Source of the DNA: Neisseriaceae bacterium HSC-16F19
GTDB lineage: Bacteria; Pseudomonadota; Gammaproteobacteria; Burkholderiales; Neisseriaceae
NCBI RefSeq assembly: GCF_024171525.1
Contig: NZ_JALJZY010000002.1
Span: forward strand, 62,001-126,000
Direction of reading: 5' to 3'
DNA: 64,000 nucleotides
Shown here piece by piece: positions 16,893 to 24,751 of this stretch (position 1 is the stretch's first letter; every line of letters begins with the position of its first letter). The position numbers and the translations under genes are program-made. The notes under the pieces are model-generated. The model was given only the letters and a program-made list of their open reading frames with translations, ran no database searches and had not been told where the DNA came from.

Positions 16893-16927
16893 AAAAGGCT
16901 GCCTGAAACGGTTTCAGACAGCCTTTT
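16893..16927 (+). terminator. DUS-pair terminator of fadD
   Basis: AAAAGGCTGCCTGAAA faces TTTCAGACAGCCTTTT, a stem with one mismatch because the second uptake word is degenerate, followed by Ts. Confidence 0.8.
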
Positions 16928-16986
16928 TTGATGTGTAGGACTGTATTGGTTTGAAGGGGGTGGGCAGGCCGACTCGGTGGTGTGGG

Positions 16987-17448
16987 TCAGGTACCGCTCT
17001 TCTCATCCTCCCGCCATGCCTGCTCCAGTGCGCGGCGGACGGTATCGCTGTCGAAGCCGCGATAGGCGAGAAAGCGCATGTGTTTGTAACGCTCGGCGCT
17101 GTCGGCAGGCGGCTGTTTGAATTTTTTGCGCAGCACGGCCACGGCATGGGCGGTTTCGCTGTCGCTATCGGGCAGCACGTCGCGGATCAAATCTTCATCC
17201 ACCCCCTGGCTGCTCAAGGCTTGGCGCAGGCGCAGATGACCGTGGCGCGGGGCTTTGCTGTGCACATAGGCTTCGGCATAGCGGGCGTCCGACTGCCAGT
17301 GGCGTGCGGCCAAATCGTCGAGCAGGGCCTGCAATTCGTCTGCGTCTTCGCAATACGCTTGTAGTTTTTTCGCCAGCTCGGCGCGGCTGATTTCGCGCCG
17401 GGCCAGGATATTGAGTGCGCGCTGGCGCAGACTGGGCGGGTTTTTCAT
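16987..17448 (-). CDS. recX: Regulatory protein RecX
   Basis: RecX binds RecA filaments and limits RecA activity. The 153-residue protein is entirely helical with the RecX three-helix repeats: RALNILARREISRAELAKKL, LLDDLAARHWQSDARYAEAY and LRQALSSQGVDEDLIRDVL, then a fourth RFLAYRGFDSDTVRRALEQ. The ATG at 17448 is preceded by AAGGG; a longer frame overlapping gph is not supported. It starts ten bases after the gph stop, so gph-recX form an operon; recA is not in the window. Confidence 0.9.
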   Translation of the reverse strand: MKNPPSLRQRALNILARREISRAELAKKLQAYCEDADELQALLDDLAARHWQSDARYAEAYVHSKAPRHGHLRLRQALSSQGVDEDLIRDVLPDSDSETAHAVAVLRKKFKQPPADSAERYKHMRFLAYRGFDSDTVRRALEQAWREDEKSGT

Positions 17449-17458
17449 GCAGCAGCCC

Positions 17459-18169
17459 TTATCCGGCAGCAGGGGCAGATTGCAGGCGGTCGTAAAGTTC
17501 GCCCAAATCGTCCACCACCACATCGGCGCGGGTGGCTTCGTCGGTCTGCAAGGCATCCATATCGGCATAGCCCCAACGCACACCGGCACTGGGACAGCCG
17601 GCGGCGCGGGCGGCGAGGATGTCGTTGGCGGAATCGCCCACCATCAGCAAATGCGCCGGTGCTACGCCCAAGACTTCGGCACAATGCAGCAAGGGCAGGG
17701 CGGCGGGTTTTTTTTCAGGCAGGGTGTCGCCACCGAGAATCAGGCTGAAATAGCCGTCCAAACCCAGTTGCTGCAACAGTTCGGCGGCGAGGATTTCGTT
17801 TTTGTTGGTCACCACCGCCAGCGGTTTTTGTTGGGCGCGGAACAGTTTCAGCGCACCTTCCACGCCGGAATAGGTGCGGGTGTGTACGCTCAGATGGGCG
17901 CGGTAATACTGCATAAAGGCCATAAAACCTTGCTGCCACAGAGCCTCATCGGCGCGACCGTCGCGCGCATTGCACAGGCTGCGGTGCACCAGGGTGGCAA
18001 CACCGTCGCCGACATAAGAGGCCACCACCGCGTCGGGCAGCGGCGGCAGATTAAGTTGCTGGCGCATGGCATTGGCGGCGGCGGCCAGGTCGGCGAGGGA
18101 ATCGACCAAGGTGCCGTCCAGATCAAAGGCAATGGCGTGGATATCGTCCCAGTTAAGTGTGGTGTTCAT
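17459..18169 (-). CDS. gph: Phosphoglycolate phosphatase
   Basis: This 236-residue HAD-superfamily hydrolase has all four motifs: DLDGTLVDS (I, nucleophile Asp), VVTNK (II), EKKPAALPLL (III, Lys) and GDSANDILAARAAGCPS (IV). Gph removes phosphate from 2-phosphoglycolate formed during repair of oxidised DNA ends. The cap domain is of the four-helix type between motifs I and II. AGGAA precedes the ATG. The stop lies ten bases before recX. Confidence 0.92.
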   Translation of the reverse strand: MNTTLNWDDIHAIAFDLDGTLVDSLADLAAAANAMRQQLNLPPLPDAVVASYVGDGVATLVHRSLCNARDGRADEALWQQGFMAFMQYYRAHLSVHTRTYSGVEGALKLFRAQQKPLAVVTNKNEILAAELLQQLGLDGYFSLILGGDTLPEKKPAALPLLHCAEVLGVAPAHLLMVGDSANDILAARAAGCPSAGVRWGYADMDALQTDEATRADVVVDDLGELYDRLQSAPAAG

Positions 18170-18194
18170 GGGTTTCCTGTTGAATGATGTGCCT

Positions 18195-18230
18195 TAAAAA
18201 AGGCTGCCTGAAAGCGTTTCAGGCAGCCTT
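18195..18230 (-). terminator. DUS-pair terminator of guaB
   Basis: AAGGCTGCCTGAAA / TTTCAGGCAGCCTT around a GCG loop; on the minus strand the stem is followed by a run of six Ts. It lies between guaB plus its Correia-like element and gph. Confidence 0.85.
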
Positions 18231-18239
18231 GGTGAGACG

Positions 18240-18345
18240 TATAGCCGAACCACACGGTAATGAGACAAGGCAGCAAGCCGCAGACAGTACAGGTAGTACG
18301 GCAAGGCGCAGCAACGCCGTATCATTACCGTGTGGAATGGCTATA
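18240..18345. mobile_element. Correia-like miniature element, copy A
   Basis: This 106-bp element runs from TATAGCCGAACCACACGG to its mirror end ...GGCTATA. The 24-bp arms match each other except at positions 8-10 (GAA versus ATT). The core contains GACAAGGCAGCAAGCCGCAG and AGTAC...GTACGGCAAGGCG, the hallmark of the neisserial Correia repeat in its short, about 105-bp, form. It ends two bases from the guaB stop codon, so its hairpin would be in the guaB mRNA 3' end. Confidence 0.85.
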
Positions 18346-18347
18346 AA

Positions 18348-19808
18348 TTAACGCACGTGGTAGTTCGGTGCTTCTTTGGTAATCTGCACATCGTGCACAT
18401 GCGATTCGCTCATACCGGCGGCGGTGATTTCCACAAATTCGGCCTGTTGGTGCATGGTGGCAATGTCGGGACAGCCCAGATAGCCCATGCTGGAGCGCAG
18501 GCCGCCCACCAGTTGGTGGATGATTTGCACAATCGGGCCTTTGTAGGGCACGCGGCCTTCGATGCCTTCGGGCACGAATTTGTCGGCATTGGCTTCGTTG
18601 TCCTGGAAATAGCGGTCGGACGAGCCTTGGCTCATGGCACCGAGCGAACCCATACCGCGGTAAGACTTGTAGGAGCGGCCTTGGTAGAGCTCGATTTCAC
18701 CGGGAGCTTCGTCGGTACCGGCAAACATGCCGCCCAACATCACCGCGGAAGCGCCGGCCGCCAAGGCTTTGGCCAAATCGCCGGAGAAGCGGATGCCGCC
18801 GTCGGCAATCAGCGGCACGCCGGTGCCTTCCAGTGCGGCGGCGACATTGTGGATGGCGGTCAGCTGCGGCACGCCCACACCGGCGACAATGCGGGTGGTG
18901 CAGATGGAGCCGGGGCCGATGCCCACTTTTACACCGTCGGCACCGGCGGCGACCAAATCGCGCGCGGCTTGGGCGGTGGCGATATTGCCGCCGATGACAT
19001 CCACTTGCGGATAGTTCTGTTTCACCCAGCGCACGCGGTCGAGCACGCCCTGGCTGTGGCCGTGGGCGGTATCGACCACAATCACGTCCACACCGGCGGC
19101 CACCAGCGCGGCCACGCGCTCGTCGGTGTCTTTGCCCACGCCCACGGCGGCGCCGACGCGCAAACGGCCGTCGGCATCTTTATTGGCATTGGGGAAGGCG
19201 GTGGTTTTGAGGATGTCTTTGACAGTGATCAGGCCCTTGAGTTCCCAAGCTTCGTTGACCACCAGCACGCGTTCGATTTTGTGGGCATGCATCAGTTCGC
19301 GCGCCTCATCGATGCCGGTGCTTTCGGACACGGTTACCAGGCGCTCGCGCGGGGTCATGATGTCGGCAATCGGCTGGTCGAGGCGGCGCTCGAAACGCAG
19401 GTCGCGGTTGGTCACCAAACCCACCACTTTGCCGTTTTCCACCACCGGCAGGCCGGAGACTTTGTATTTTTTCTTGGTGTCGATGAGATCGCGCACCAGC
19501 ATATTGGGGGCGATGGTCACCGGGTCTTTGACCACGCCGCTTTCGTGGCGCTTTACCTTGGACACCGCGCGTGCCTGGCGCTCGATGCTCATGTTTTTGT
19601 GGATGATGCCGATGCCGCCTTCCTGGGCCATGGAAATCGCCAGACGGGCTTCGGTTACCGTATCCATGGCGGCGGAAACCAGCGGCAGGTTGATGGTGAT
19701 GTTGCGGGTGAGCGGGGTTTTGAGACTAACGTCGCGCGGCAGTACTTGGGAATGGGCGGGTACAAGCAGCACGTCGTCAAAAGTGTAGGCTTTTTCGACT
19801 ATACGCAT
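18348..19808 (-). CDS. guaB: IMP dehydrogenase
   Basis: GuaB oxidises IMP to XMP with NAD, the committed step of GTP synthesis. The 486-residue protein has the split TIM barrel with two CBS domains inserted at about residues 95-200 (MLVRDLIDTKKKYKVSGLPV and ITVKDILKTTAFPN), the catalytic loop GIGPGSICTTRIVAGVGVPQ with the active-site Cys, and the flap GSLGAMSQGSSDRYFQ. Length is typical. A well-formed promoter lies upstream (19847-19875). A Correia-like element and a DUS terminator follow. Confidence 0.98.
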   Translation of the reverse strand: MRIVEKAYTFDDVLLVPAHSQVLPRDVSLKTPLTRNITINLPLVSAAMDTVTEARLAISMAQEGGIGIIHKNMSIERQARAVSKVKRHESGVVKDPVTIAPNMLVRDLIDTKKKYKVSGLPVVENGKVVGLVTNRDLRFERRLDQPIADIMTPRERLVTVSESTGIDEARELMHAHKIERVLVVNEAWELKGLITVKDILKTTAFPNANKDADGRLRVGAAVGVGKDTDERVAALVAAGVDVIVVDTAHGHSQGVLDRVRWVKQNYPQVDVIGGNIATAQAARDLVAAGADGVKVGIGPGSICTTRIVAGVGVPQLTAIHNVAAALEGTGVPLIADGGIRFSGDLAKALAAGASAVMLGGMFAGTDEAPGEIELYQGRSYKSYRGMGSLGAMSQGSSDRYFQDNEANADKFVPEGIEGRVPYKGPIVQIIHQLVGGLRSSMGYLGCPDIATMHQQAEFVEITAAGMSESHVHDVQITKEAPNYHVR

Positions 19809-19846
19809 GAGGAGACTCTTTGCAGGAGGGGGAAATGTGGCGCGGC

Positions 19847-19875
19847 ATTATAGCAAATTGCCGCTTTCCCGGCAA
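19847..19875 (-). promoter_or_regulatory. Predicted sigma-70 promoter of guaB
   Basis: On the minus strand TTGCCG and a perfect TATAAT are separated by 17 bases, about 40 bases upstream of the guaB start. Confidence 0.75.
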
Positions 19876-20004
19876 AAGCGGCTACGGCGAAAAAACTGTT
19901 GCACTTTGGCATATTTTTGTCCTTGCAGAGATGGGCAGGCTGTTTTTGCCCAAACGAATGCCGTACAATAAACACCAGTTTTGTTGGAAACATTAAGGGA
20001 AACC

Positions 20005-20475
20005 ATGATGAATATGAAAAAAATGATTTTTTTGGCAGTACTGGCACTGGGTATTTCCGGTACCGTAGCTGCGCAAGACGTATTTAACTGGCGCGACAGC
20101 CGCGGTGTCAGCACTTATTCGGATGTGCCGCGCAACATGACACCGGCCGGTACCAATATCGTCAATGTCCGTACCCAGACTTCCGCACCGGCTATTAAAC
20201 CGGAAGCTGTGCCGAATGATGTAGGTACTGCGCAACAGCAAGGTTCGCTGGCAGATCAGCAGGCGGCACTGAGCCAAAAACTGGCAGAACAAAATAAAGC
20301 TGTTGAAGAAGAGAACAAAAAAATTGCCGAGCAAAACCGCCTCAATGCCGAAACCACCAAACAAGAAAACTGTAAACGCGCCCGTCTGAACCGTGCTGCA
20401 GCCGACAGCGCCCGCAGTAATCAGGCTGAGTTGATCCAGCGTTACGATGCGGACATCCGTCAATACTGCAATTAA
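20005..20475 (+). CDS. Exported DUF4124-type protein with coiled coil
   Basis: The 156-residue product has a signal peptide (KKMIFLAVLALGISGTVAA, cleavage before QDVFNW). The next segment, DVFNWRDSRGVSTYSDVPR, is the DUF4124 signature often found at the start of small periplasmic proteins. A long heptad-like coiled coil (QQAALSQKLAEQNKAVEEEN) follows, and two cysteines are near the C-terminus (QENCKRAR and DIRQYCN). The molecular role is unknown. AAGGGA lies before the tandem ATGs at 20005 and 20008; either may be used. A DUS terminator follows before uvrC. Confidence 0.85.
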   Translation: MMNMKKMIFLAVLALGISGTVAAQDVFNWRDSRGVSTYSDVPRNMTPAGTNIVNVRTQTSAPAIKPEAVPNDVGTAQQQGSLADQQAALSQKLAEQNKAVEEENKKIAEQNRLNAETTKQENCKRARLNRAAADSARSNQAELIQRYDADIRQYCN

Positions 20476-20494
20476 ACATCTGGATTGATATCTT

Positions 20495-20529
20495 TTCAGG
20501 CAGCCTTTCCAAGGCTGCCTGAACTTTTT
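20495..20529 (+). terminator. DUS-pair terminator of the DUF4124 gene
   Basis: TTCAGGCAGCCTT and AAGGCTGCCTGAA form a perfect 13-bp stem with a 3-base loop followed by CTTTTTT. Confidence 0.9.
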
Positions 20530-20572
20530 TGCCTGTTCAAATCCGCCACCATTTGCTTTATCCTGCCACACC

Positions 20573-22417
20573 ATGAAACCCGCTGACGACACCCCGTTTG
20601 ATCTCGACACCTTTTTAAAGAACCTGCCCAATCTGCCGGGGGTGTACCGCATGCTCGATGCCCAGGGCAAGGTGCTCTATGTCGGTAAGGCGGTCAATCT
20701 CAAGCGCCGTGTCACCAGCTATTTCCAGAAAAGTGGCTTGTCGCCGCGCATCATGCTGATGGTCAGGCAGGTGGCCAAAATTGAAATCACCGTCACCCGC
20801 TCCGAAGCCGAAGCGCTGATTCTGGAAAACAATTTCATCAAGGCGCTGGCGCCCAAATACAATATTCTCTTCCGCGACGACAAAAGCTATCCTTATTTGA
20901 TGCTCACCGGCCACACCTTCCCGCAAATGGCCTATTACCGCGGCAGTCTCGACAAACGCAACCGCTATTTCGGCCCTTATCCCAACGGCTATGCGGTGCG
21001 CGACAGCATGGAAGTGCTGCAAAAAGTATTCCGCCTGCGCACCTGCGAGGACAGCGTGTTCGCCCACCGCACCCGCGCCTGCCTGCTGCACCAGATCAAA
21101 CGCTGCTCCGGCCCCTGCGTCGGCCACATCGATGAAGCGGCCTATGCCGACAGCGTGCAGCAGGCGGTCACCTTTCTCAACGGCAAAACCGACGAACTCA
21201 CCGCCACCCTGCACCACAAAATGCAGCAGGCGGCCGAAGCCCTGCGTTTTGAAGAGGCCGCCCGTCTGCGCGACCAGATTCAGGCCCTGGGCTTGGTGCA
21301 GTCGCGCCAATTTATCGACAGCAAACAGGCGCAGGCACGTGACATCGACATCCTCGCTTTGGCCGAAGCCGGGGATATCGTGTGCATCCACTGGGTCAGC
21401 ATCCGCGGCGGCCGCCATGTCGGCGACAAAAGTTTTTTCCCCGATACCCGCTACCGCTTGGACGAAGGCTTGGACGATTACGGACTGGCTTTTGTGGCAC
21501 AGCATTATCTCGGCCGTGCCAAGCCGGATGTGCTGATCAGCAATTTCAGGCTGCCTGAAAGCCTGCAAAACGCCTTAAACGAAGAGCACGGCCGCGCCTT
21601 GCAATATGTGGCCGACCCGCACAGCGGCGAGCGCAAAGTATGGCTGAAAATGGCGGTGCAAAATGCCCAACTGGCTTTGGCGCAACGGGCGCAGCAGCAA
21701 GGCAGCCAGCAGCAGCGTGTGCAGGCTCTGGCCGGGCTATTGCAATGCAATACCGAAGACATCGGCCGCATCGAATGCTTCGACATCAGCCACACCCAGG
21801 GCGAAGCCACCGTGGCTTCCTGCGTGGTGTACGAGCAGCAGGCCATGCAGCCGGGGCAATACCGCCGCTACAACATCACCCGCGCCAAGGCCGGTGACGA
21901 TTACGCCGCCATGCGCGAAGTGCTGATCCGCCGCTACGGCAAGCTGGCCGAAGGCGACGACAGCGACGGCAAATGGCCGGATGTGGTGCTCATCGACGGC
22001 GGCAAAGGCCAGGTAGGCATGGCACTGGAAGTATGGCAGGAGCTGGGCCTGCACATCCCCATTGTCGGTATTGCCAAAGGTCCGGAGCGCAAGGCCGGAC
22101 TGGAAGAGCTGATTATTCCGCATCTGAATGTGGTCACCCAGCTGCCGCCGCATCATCCGGCGCTGCATCTCTTGCAAACCGTGCGTGATGAATCGCACCG
22201 TTTCGCCATCAGCGGCCACCGCCACAAACGCGCCAAGGCACGGGTGACTTCTTCGCTCAACGACATTCCCGGCGTCGGCACCAAACGCCGCCAGGCCCTG
22301 CTCACCCGTTTCGGCGGTTTGCGCGGTGTCAGTGCCGCCAGTGTCGATGATTTGGCGCAGGTAGAGGGCATCAGCCGCACCCTGGCCGAAAAAATCTATG
22401 CGGTATTACATGAGTAA
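20573..22417 (+). CDS. uvrC: Excinuclease ABC subunit C
   Basis: UvrC makes both incisions in nucleotide excision repair. In order the 614-residue protein shows the GIY-YIG nuclease domain (LPGVYRMLDAQGKVLYVGKA, residues 20-45), a UVR UvrB-binding motif near residues 205-240 (EALRFEEAARLRDQIQAL), the RNase H-like C nuclease domain (IECFDISHTQGEATVAS) and C-terminal helix-hairpin-helix motifs (LNDIPGVGTKRRQALLTRFG). The ribosome-binding site is weak. The TAA stop coincides with the left end of a Correia-like element, so the mRNA 3' end contains its hairpin. Confidence 0.97.
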   Translation: MKPADDTPFDLDTFLKNLPNLPGVYRMLDAQGKVLYVGKAVNLKRRVTSYFQKSGLSPRIMLMVRQVAKIEITVTRSEAEALILENNFIKALAPKYNILFRDDKSYPYLMLTGHTFPQMAYYRGSLDKRNRYFGPYPNGYAVRDSMEVLQKVFRLRTCEDSVFAHRTRACLLHQIKRCSGPCVGHIDEAAYADSVQQAVTFLNGKTDELTATLHHKMQQAAEALRFEEAARLRDQIQALGLVQSRQFIDSKQAQARDIDILALAEAGDIVCIHWVSIRGGRHVGDKSFFPDTRYRLDEGLDDYGLAFVAQHYLGRAKPDVLISNFRLPESLQNALNEEHGRALQYVADPHSGERKVWLKMAVQNAQLALAQRAQQQGSQQQRVQALAGLLQCNTEDIGRIECFDISHTQGEATVASCVVYEQQAMQPGQYRRYNITRAKAGDDYAAMREVLIRRYGKLAEGDDSDGKWPDVVLIDGGKGQVGMALEVWQELGLHIPIVGIAKGPERKAGLEELIIPHLNVVTQLPPHHPALHLLQTVRDESHRFAISGHRHKRAKARVTSSLNDIPGVGTKRRQALLTRFGGLRGVSAASVDDLAQVEGISRTLAEKIYAVLHE

Positions 22418-22519
22418 TACCCATTCAGAAACACAGCTAACAAGGCGGCGAGCCGAAGACAGTACAGGTAGTACGGCGAGGCGAGACAACGCGGTTAGAT
22501 GTGTTTATGGATGGGTATA
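22416..22519. mobile_element. Correia-like miniature element, copy D
   Basis: This 104-bp element overlaps the uvrC stop codon. Its arms read ATACCCATTCAGAAACACAG and, from the other end, ATACCCATCCATAAACACAT, then CTAAC in both. The core has AAGGCGGCGAGCCGAAGACA and GTACAGGTAGTACGGCGAGG, related to but more diverged than the cores of copies A-C. The arms share almost nothing with those of the other copies beyond the TATA end. Confidence 0.75.
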
Positions 22520-22650
22520 AGGGTAGATTGTCGCAAATTGGAAGCACAATACCGCGCCAACACCGTTTCAGACAGCCCGAAAGCTGCCTGAAAACACAGA
22601 AACGCGTATGATGGCGCCTGTTTTGACGTGATGTCCGCAATCCCCTAACC

Positions 22651-23226
22651 ATGCCCTGGAATATCCCCATCCTGCTCACCTGGCTGCGCATCCTGATGAT
22701 ACCCGTGTTTACGGTGTTGTTTTACCTGCCCGCCGGCTGGATAGAGCCTTACCACATCATCAACTGGACCGCCGCCGCCATTTTTGCCGCCGCCGCCGTG
22801 ACCGACTGGTTCGACGGCTTTTTGGCGCGCCGCTGGGGACAGACTTCCGATTTCGGTGCCTTTCTCGACCCCGTGGCCGACAAACTGATGGTGGCGGTAG
22901 CACTGATTTTGTTGGTATCCATGGGCCGCACTTGGGCGATTTACGCCATCATTATTATCGGCCGCGAAATCACCATTTCCGCCCTGCGCGAATGGATGGC
23001 GCAATCGGGTAAACGCGGCAGCGTGGCCGTGGCCACCATAGGCAAACTCAAAACCACCGCGCAAATGATCGCCATCTTTTTGCTCCTGGTGTATGAAATA
23101 CCGCAATACGGCCTCAATTTCCTGTGGCTGGGCAATGCCTTGATGCTGGTGGCCGCCGTACTCACCCTGTGGTCCATGTTCTACTATCTCAAACTGGCGG
23201 CGCAGGAATTCAAAAATAAGGCGTAA
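22651..23226 (+). CDS. pgsA: CDP-diacylglycerol--glycerol-3-phosphate 3-phosphatidyltransferase
   Basis: PgsA forms phosphatidylglycerol phosphate in the inner membrane. The 191-residue protein contains a perfect CDP-alcohol phosphotransferase motif, DGFLARRWGQTSDFGAFLD followed by PVAD, at about residues 54-77, and five or six transmembrane helices. The start context is weak but the N-terminus WNIPILLTWLRILMIPVF is typical for the family. The tRNA cluster follows with its own promoter. Confidence 0.96.
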   Translation: MPWNIPILLTWLRILMIPVFTVLFYLPAGWIEPYHIINWTAAAIFAAAAVTDWFDGFLARRWGQTSDFGAFLDPVADKLMVAVALILLVSMGRTWAIYAIIIIGREITISALREWMAQSGKRGSVAVATIGKLKTTAQMIAIFLLLVYEIPQYGLNFLWLGNALMLVAAVLTLWSMFYYLKLAAQEFKNKA

Positions 23227-23232
23227 AGCCCC

Positions 23233-23260
23233 TTGACAGAAATTTTGCCGCCACTATAAT
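23233..23260 (+). promoter_or_regulatory. Consensus promoter of the tRNA cluster
   Basis: TTGACA and TATAAT, both perfect, are 16 bases apart and lie 30 bases before the first tRNA-Gly. This is the strongest promoter in the window and would drive the tRNA-Gly/Cys/Leu transcript. Confidence 0.9.
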
Positions 23261-23285
23261 GGCGGTCTTTCGTTGCCCCAGGCAG

Positions 23286-23366
<81 letters not shown>

Positions 23367-23393
23367 CAATTTACTGTTAAATGCAAAACCAAT

Positions 23394-23469
23394 GCGGGAA
23401 TAGCTCAGTTGGTAGAGCGCAACCTTGCCAAGGTTGAGGTCGCGAGTTCGAGACTCGTTTCCCGCTCCA
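23394..23469 (+). tRNA. tRNA-Gly (GCC), copy 2
   Basis: Identical to copy 1, including the encoded CCA. The 27-base spacer is unrelated to the next spacer. Confidence 0.97.
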
Positions 23470-23487
23470 TCCCTTTGCATTTGATTT

Positions 23488-23563
23488 GCGGGAATAGCTC
23501 AGTTGGTAGAGCGCAACCTTGCCAAGGTTGAGGTCGCGAGTTCGAGACTCGTTTCCCGCTCCA
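23488..23563 (+). tRNA. tRNA-Gly (GCC), copy 3
   Basis: Third identical copy, 18 bases after copy 2. Three tandem identical copies indicate recent duplication or gene conversion. Confidence 0.97.
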
Positions 23564-23605
23564 GACAAAAGGCCGTTCTGACCACAAACGGCTTTCATTT
23601 TTTCA

Positions 23606-23679
23606 GGCGGAATGGCAGAGTGGTTATGCAGCGGCCTGCAAAGCCGTGTACGCCGGTTCGATTCCGACTTCCGCCTCCA
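23606..23679 (+). tRNA. tRNA-Cys (GCA)
   Basis: A 74-base tRNA with GGCGGAA/TTCCGCC acceptor stem, anticodon GCA in CTGCAAA, D-loop with GG, T-loop TTCGATT and encoded TCCA. One T-stem pair is a C-A mismatch. Confidence 0.93.
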
Positions 23680-23704
23680 CTTAACGGCACACCGGTTTCA
23701 TCAT

Positions 23705-23782
23705 GGCGGGGTGGCAGAGTGTTGATGCGACGGGGTGTGCAAACCCCGTACAGGCCGGTTAAAATCCGCGCCCCCGCCTCCA
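23705..23782 (+). tRNA. Degenerate tRNA-Cys-like gene (anticodon GCA)
   Basis: This 78-base sequence resembles the preceding tRNA-Cys in order and in its GGCAGAGTG D-arm start, and ends in TCCA. The acceptor stem is changed but still fully paired (GGCGGGG/CCCCGCC), and the anticodon stem is six pairs (ACGGGG/CCCCGT). The anticodon loop has eight bases (TGTGCAAA). The D-loop lacks the GG pair (AGTGTTGATG) and the T-loop is TTAAAAT instead of TTCGANT; the T-stem pairs only with a bulge. Either a decaying copy or a non-canonical tRNA. Confidence 0.5.
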
Positions 23783-23802
23783 AATTACCAATCTACCCGA
23801 GA

Positions 23803-23892
23803 GCCCGGATGGTGAAATAGGTAGACACAACGGACTTAAAATCCGTCGGGGCTAAACACCCCGTGCCGGTTCGATTCCGGCTCCGGGCACCA
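23803..23892 (+). tRNA. tRNA-Leu (TAA)
   Basis: A 90-base class II tRNA with GCCCGGA/TCCGGGC acceptor stem, anticodon TAA in CTTAAAA, a long variable arm (GGGGCTAAACACCCC) and encoded CCA. Confidence 0.96.
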
Positions 23893-23894
23893 CG

Positions 23895-23921
23895 AACCGC
23901 TTTTTAGCGGTTATTTTTTTG
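23895..23921 (+). terminator. Terminator of the tRNA cluster
   Basis: AACCGCT / AGCGGTT hairpin with a 4-base loop, then ATTTTTTTG, directly after tRNA-Leu. Confidence 0.9.
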
Positions 23922-24114
23922 TTTACCCGTGTTCATTGCCGTTCACAAACTCTTTATTTTTCAATCTGGTGCAATAGTTATTCAGCATTTTCGTGTTCGC
24001 GCGCGTTTTGTGGCGTTCCGTGAAATCCATATCAATTTGTTGGTACTTTTGTTGGTATCCTTGATATAGGTGTGGGTACCGGCTGATGCGGTCTGAAAAG
24101 AGGTGGTGAAAATT
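23922..24114. other. Possible integration scar downstream of tRNA-Leu
   Basis: This AT-rich 190-base stretch contains GTTGGTA twice in close order (near 24039 and 24050; TTGGTACTTTTGTTGGTATC), a pattern commonly seen beside P4-type integrase genes next to tRNA 3' ends. No integrase frame and no second copy of the tRNA end were found, so this is at most a remnant. Confidence 0.25.
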
Positions 24115-24624
24115 TCAGGCAGCCTGACGTCTTGCTGCCATCACCCGGCCTATGGCCTGCAATTCGGTAGCAGGAATATCGTATGTGCGACCGAACCACG
24201 GCTCTTCCACGGCGATATGGCGGGCATAGAGGGCGGTAAAACGGGCAATCAGCGCGGCATCTGCGGCCTGGCCGGCTTGTGACAATAAATCCGCCAAATG
24301 GCCATCGAGTGCGGCCCAAGTCGCGTGCAGGGTTTCGTGTTCGGCGGTGAGTGCGGCCACATCGGCGGCGGCTTCGGGGTGGTAGCGCAAAAGCAGAGGA
24401 AAGAAATCGCATTCCTCGTCGGCATGGTGCAGGGGTGCGGCCTGATTGAAATAGCGGCGGATTTGTGCGACCGCCTGACAGGCGCCCTCATCCATGCCGT
24501 GGGCGGCAATATGGGCGGGCAGGGCATCGAGCTGGGCGCAGAAACGCTGCACTTTGCCGTGGCAGGCCAGAAGCATGCTCACGGGTTCGTCGAAAGAGGC
24601 GCTGGGGTTTTGGAACAGATTCAT
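24115..24624 (-). CDS. Hemerythrin-like HHE domain protein
   Basis: The 169-residue helical protein fits the hemerythrin/HHE cation-binding family, which carries a di-iron centre for O2/NO sensing or iron-sulfur repair. Candidate ligands are H19 (LACHGKVQRF), the HHADEE motif (PLHHADEECDFFPLLL), EHETLH and the late ARHIAVEEPWF segment, the order expected of a four-helix bundle. It is divergent from proA. The TGA stop is inside a CTGCCTGAAA uptake word. The exact role (oxygen store, NO response) cannot be told. Confidence 0.8.
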   Translation of the reverse strand: MNLFQNPSASFDEPVSMLLACHGKVQRFCAQLDALPAHIAAHGMDEGACQAVAQIRRYFNQAAPLHHADEECDFFPLLLRYHPEAAADVAALTAEHETLHATWAALDGHLADLLSQAGQAADAALIARFTALYARHIAVEEPWFGRTYDIPATELQAIGRVMAARRQAA

Positions 24625-24751
24625 GGTGATGTGGCCAAAAGATGAAGAAAGACAAAATCAGGTTGCGGTTTGCACACTGCTTCCTTAATATAGCCCGATT
24701 TTGTAGATTTGTCTTGGCAAGTCTGCACCCCATTATTGAGAGGAAAACCCG

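Noticed and set aside
15053..16894. Minus-strand open frame of 613 codons opposite the fadD-like gene
   Set aside because: Antisense shadow with His-rich low-complexity composition; the plus-strand ligase motifs are complete.
18330..19853. Long plus-strand open frame (507 codons) opposite guaB
   Set aside because: It is the antisense shadow of the highly GC-rich guaB gene; His/Gly/Ala-rich composition and no family features.
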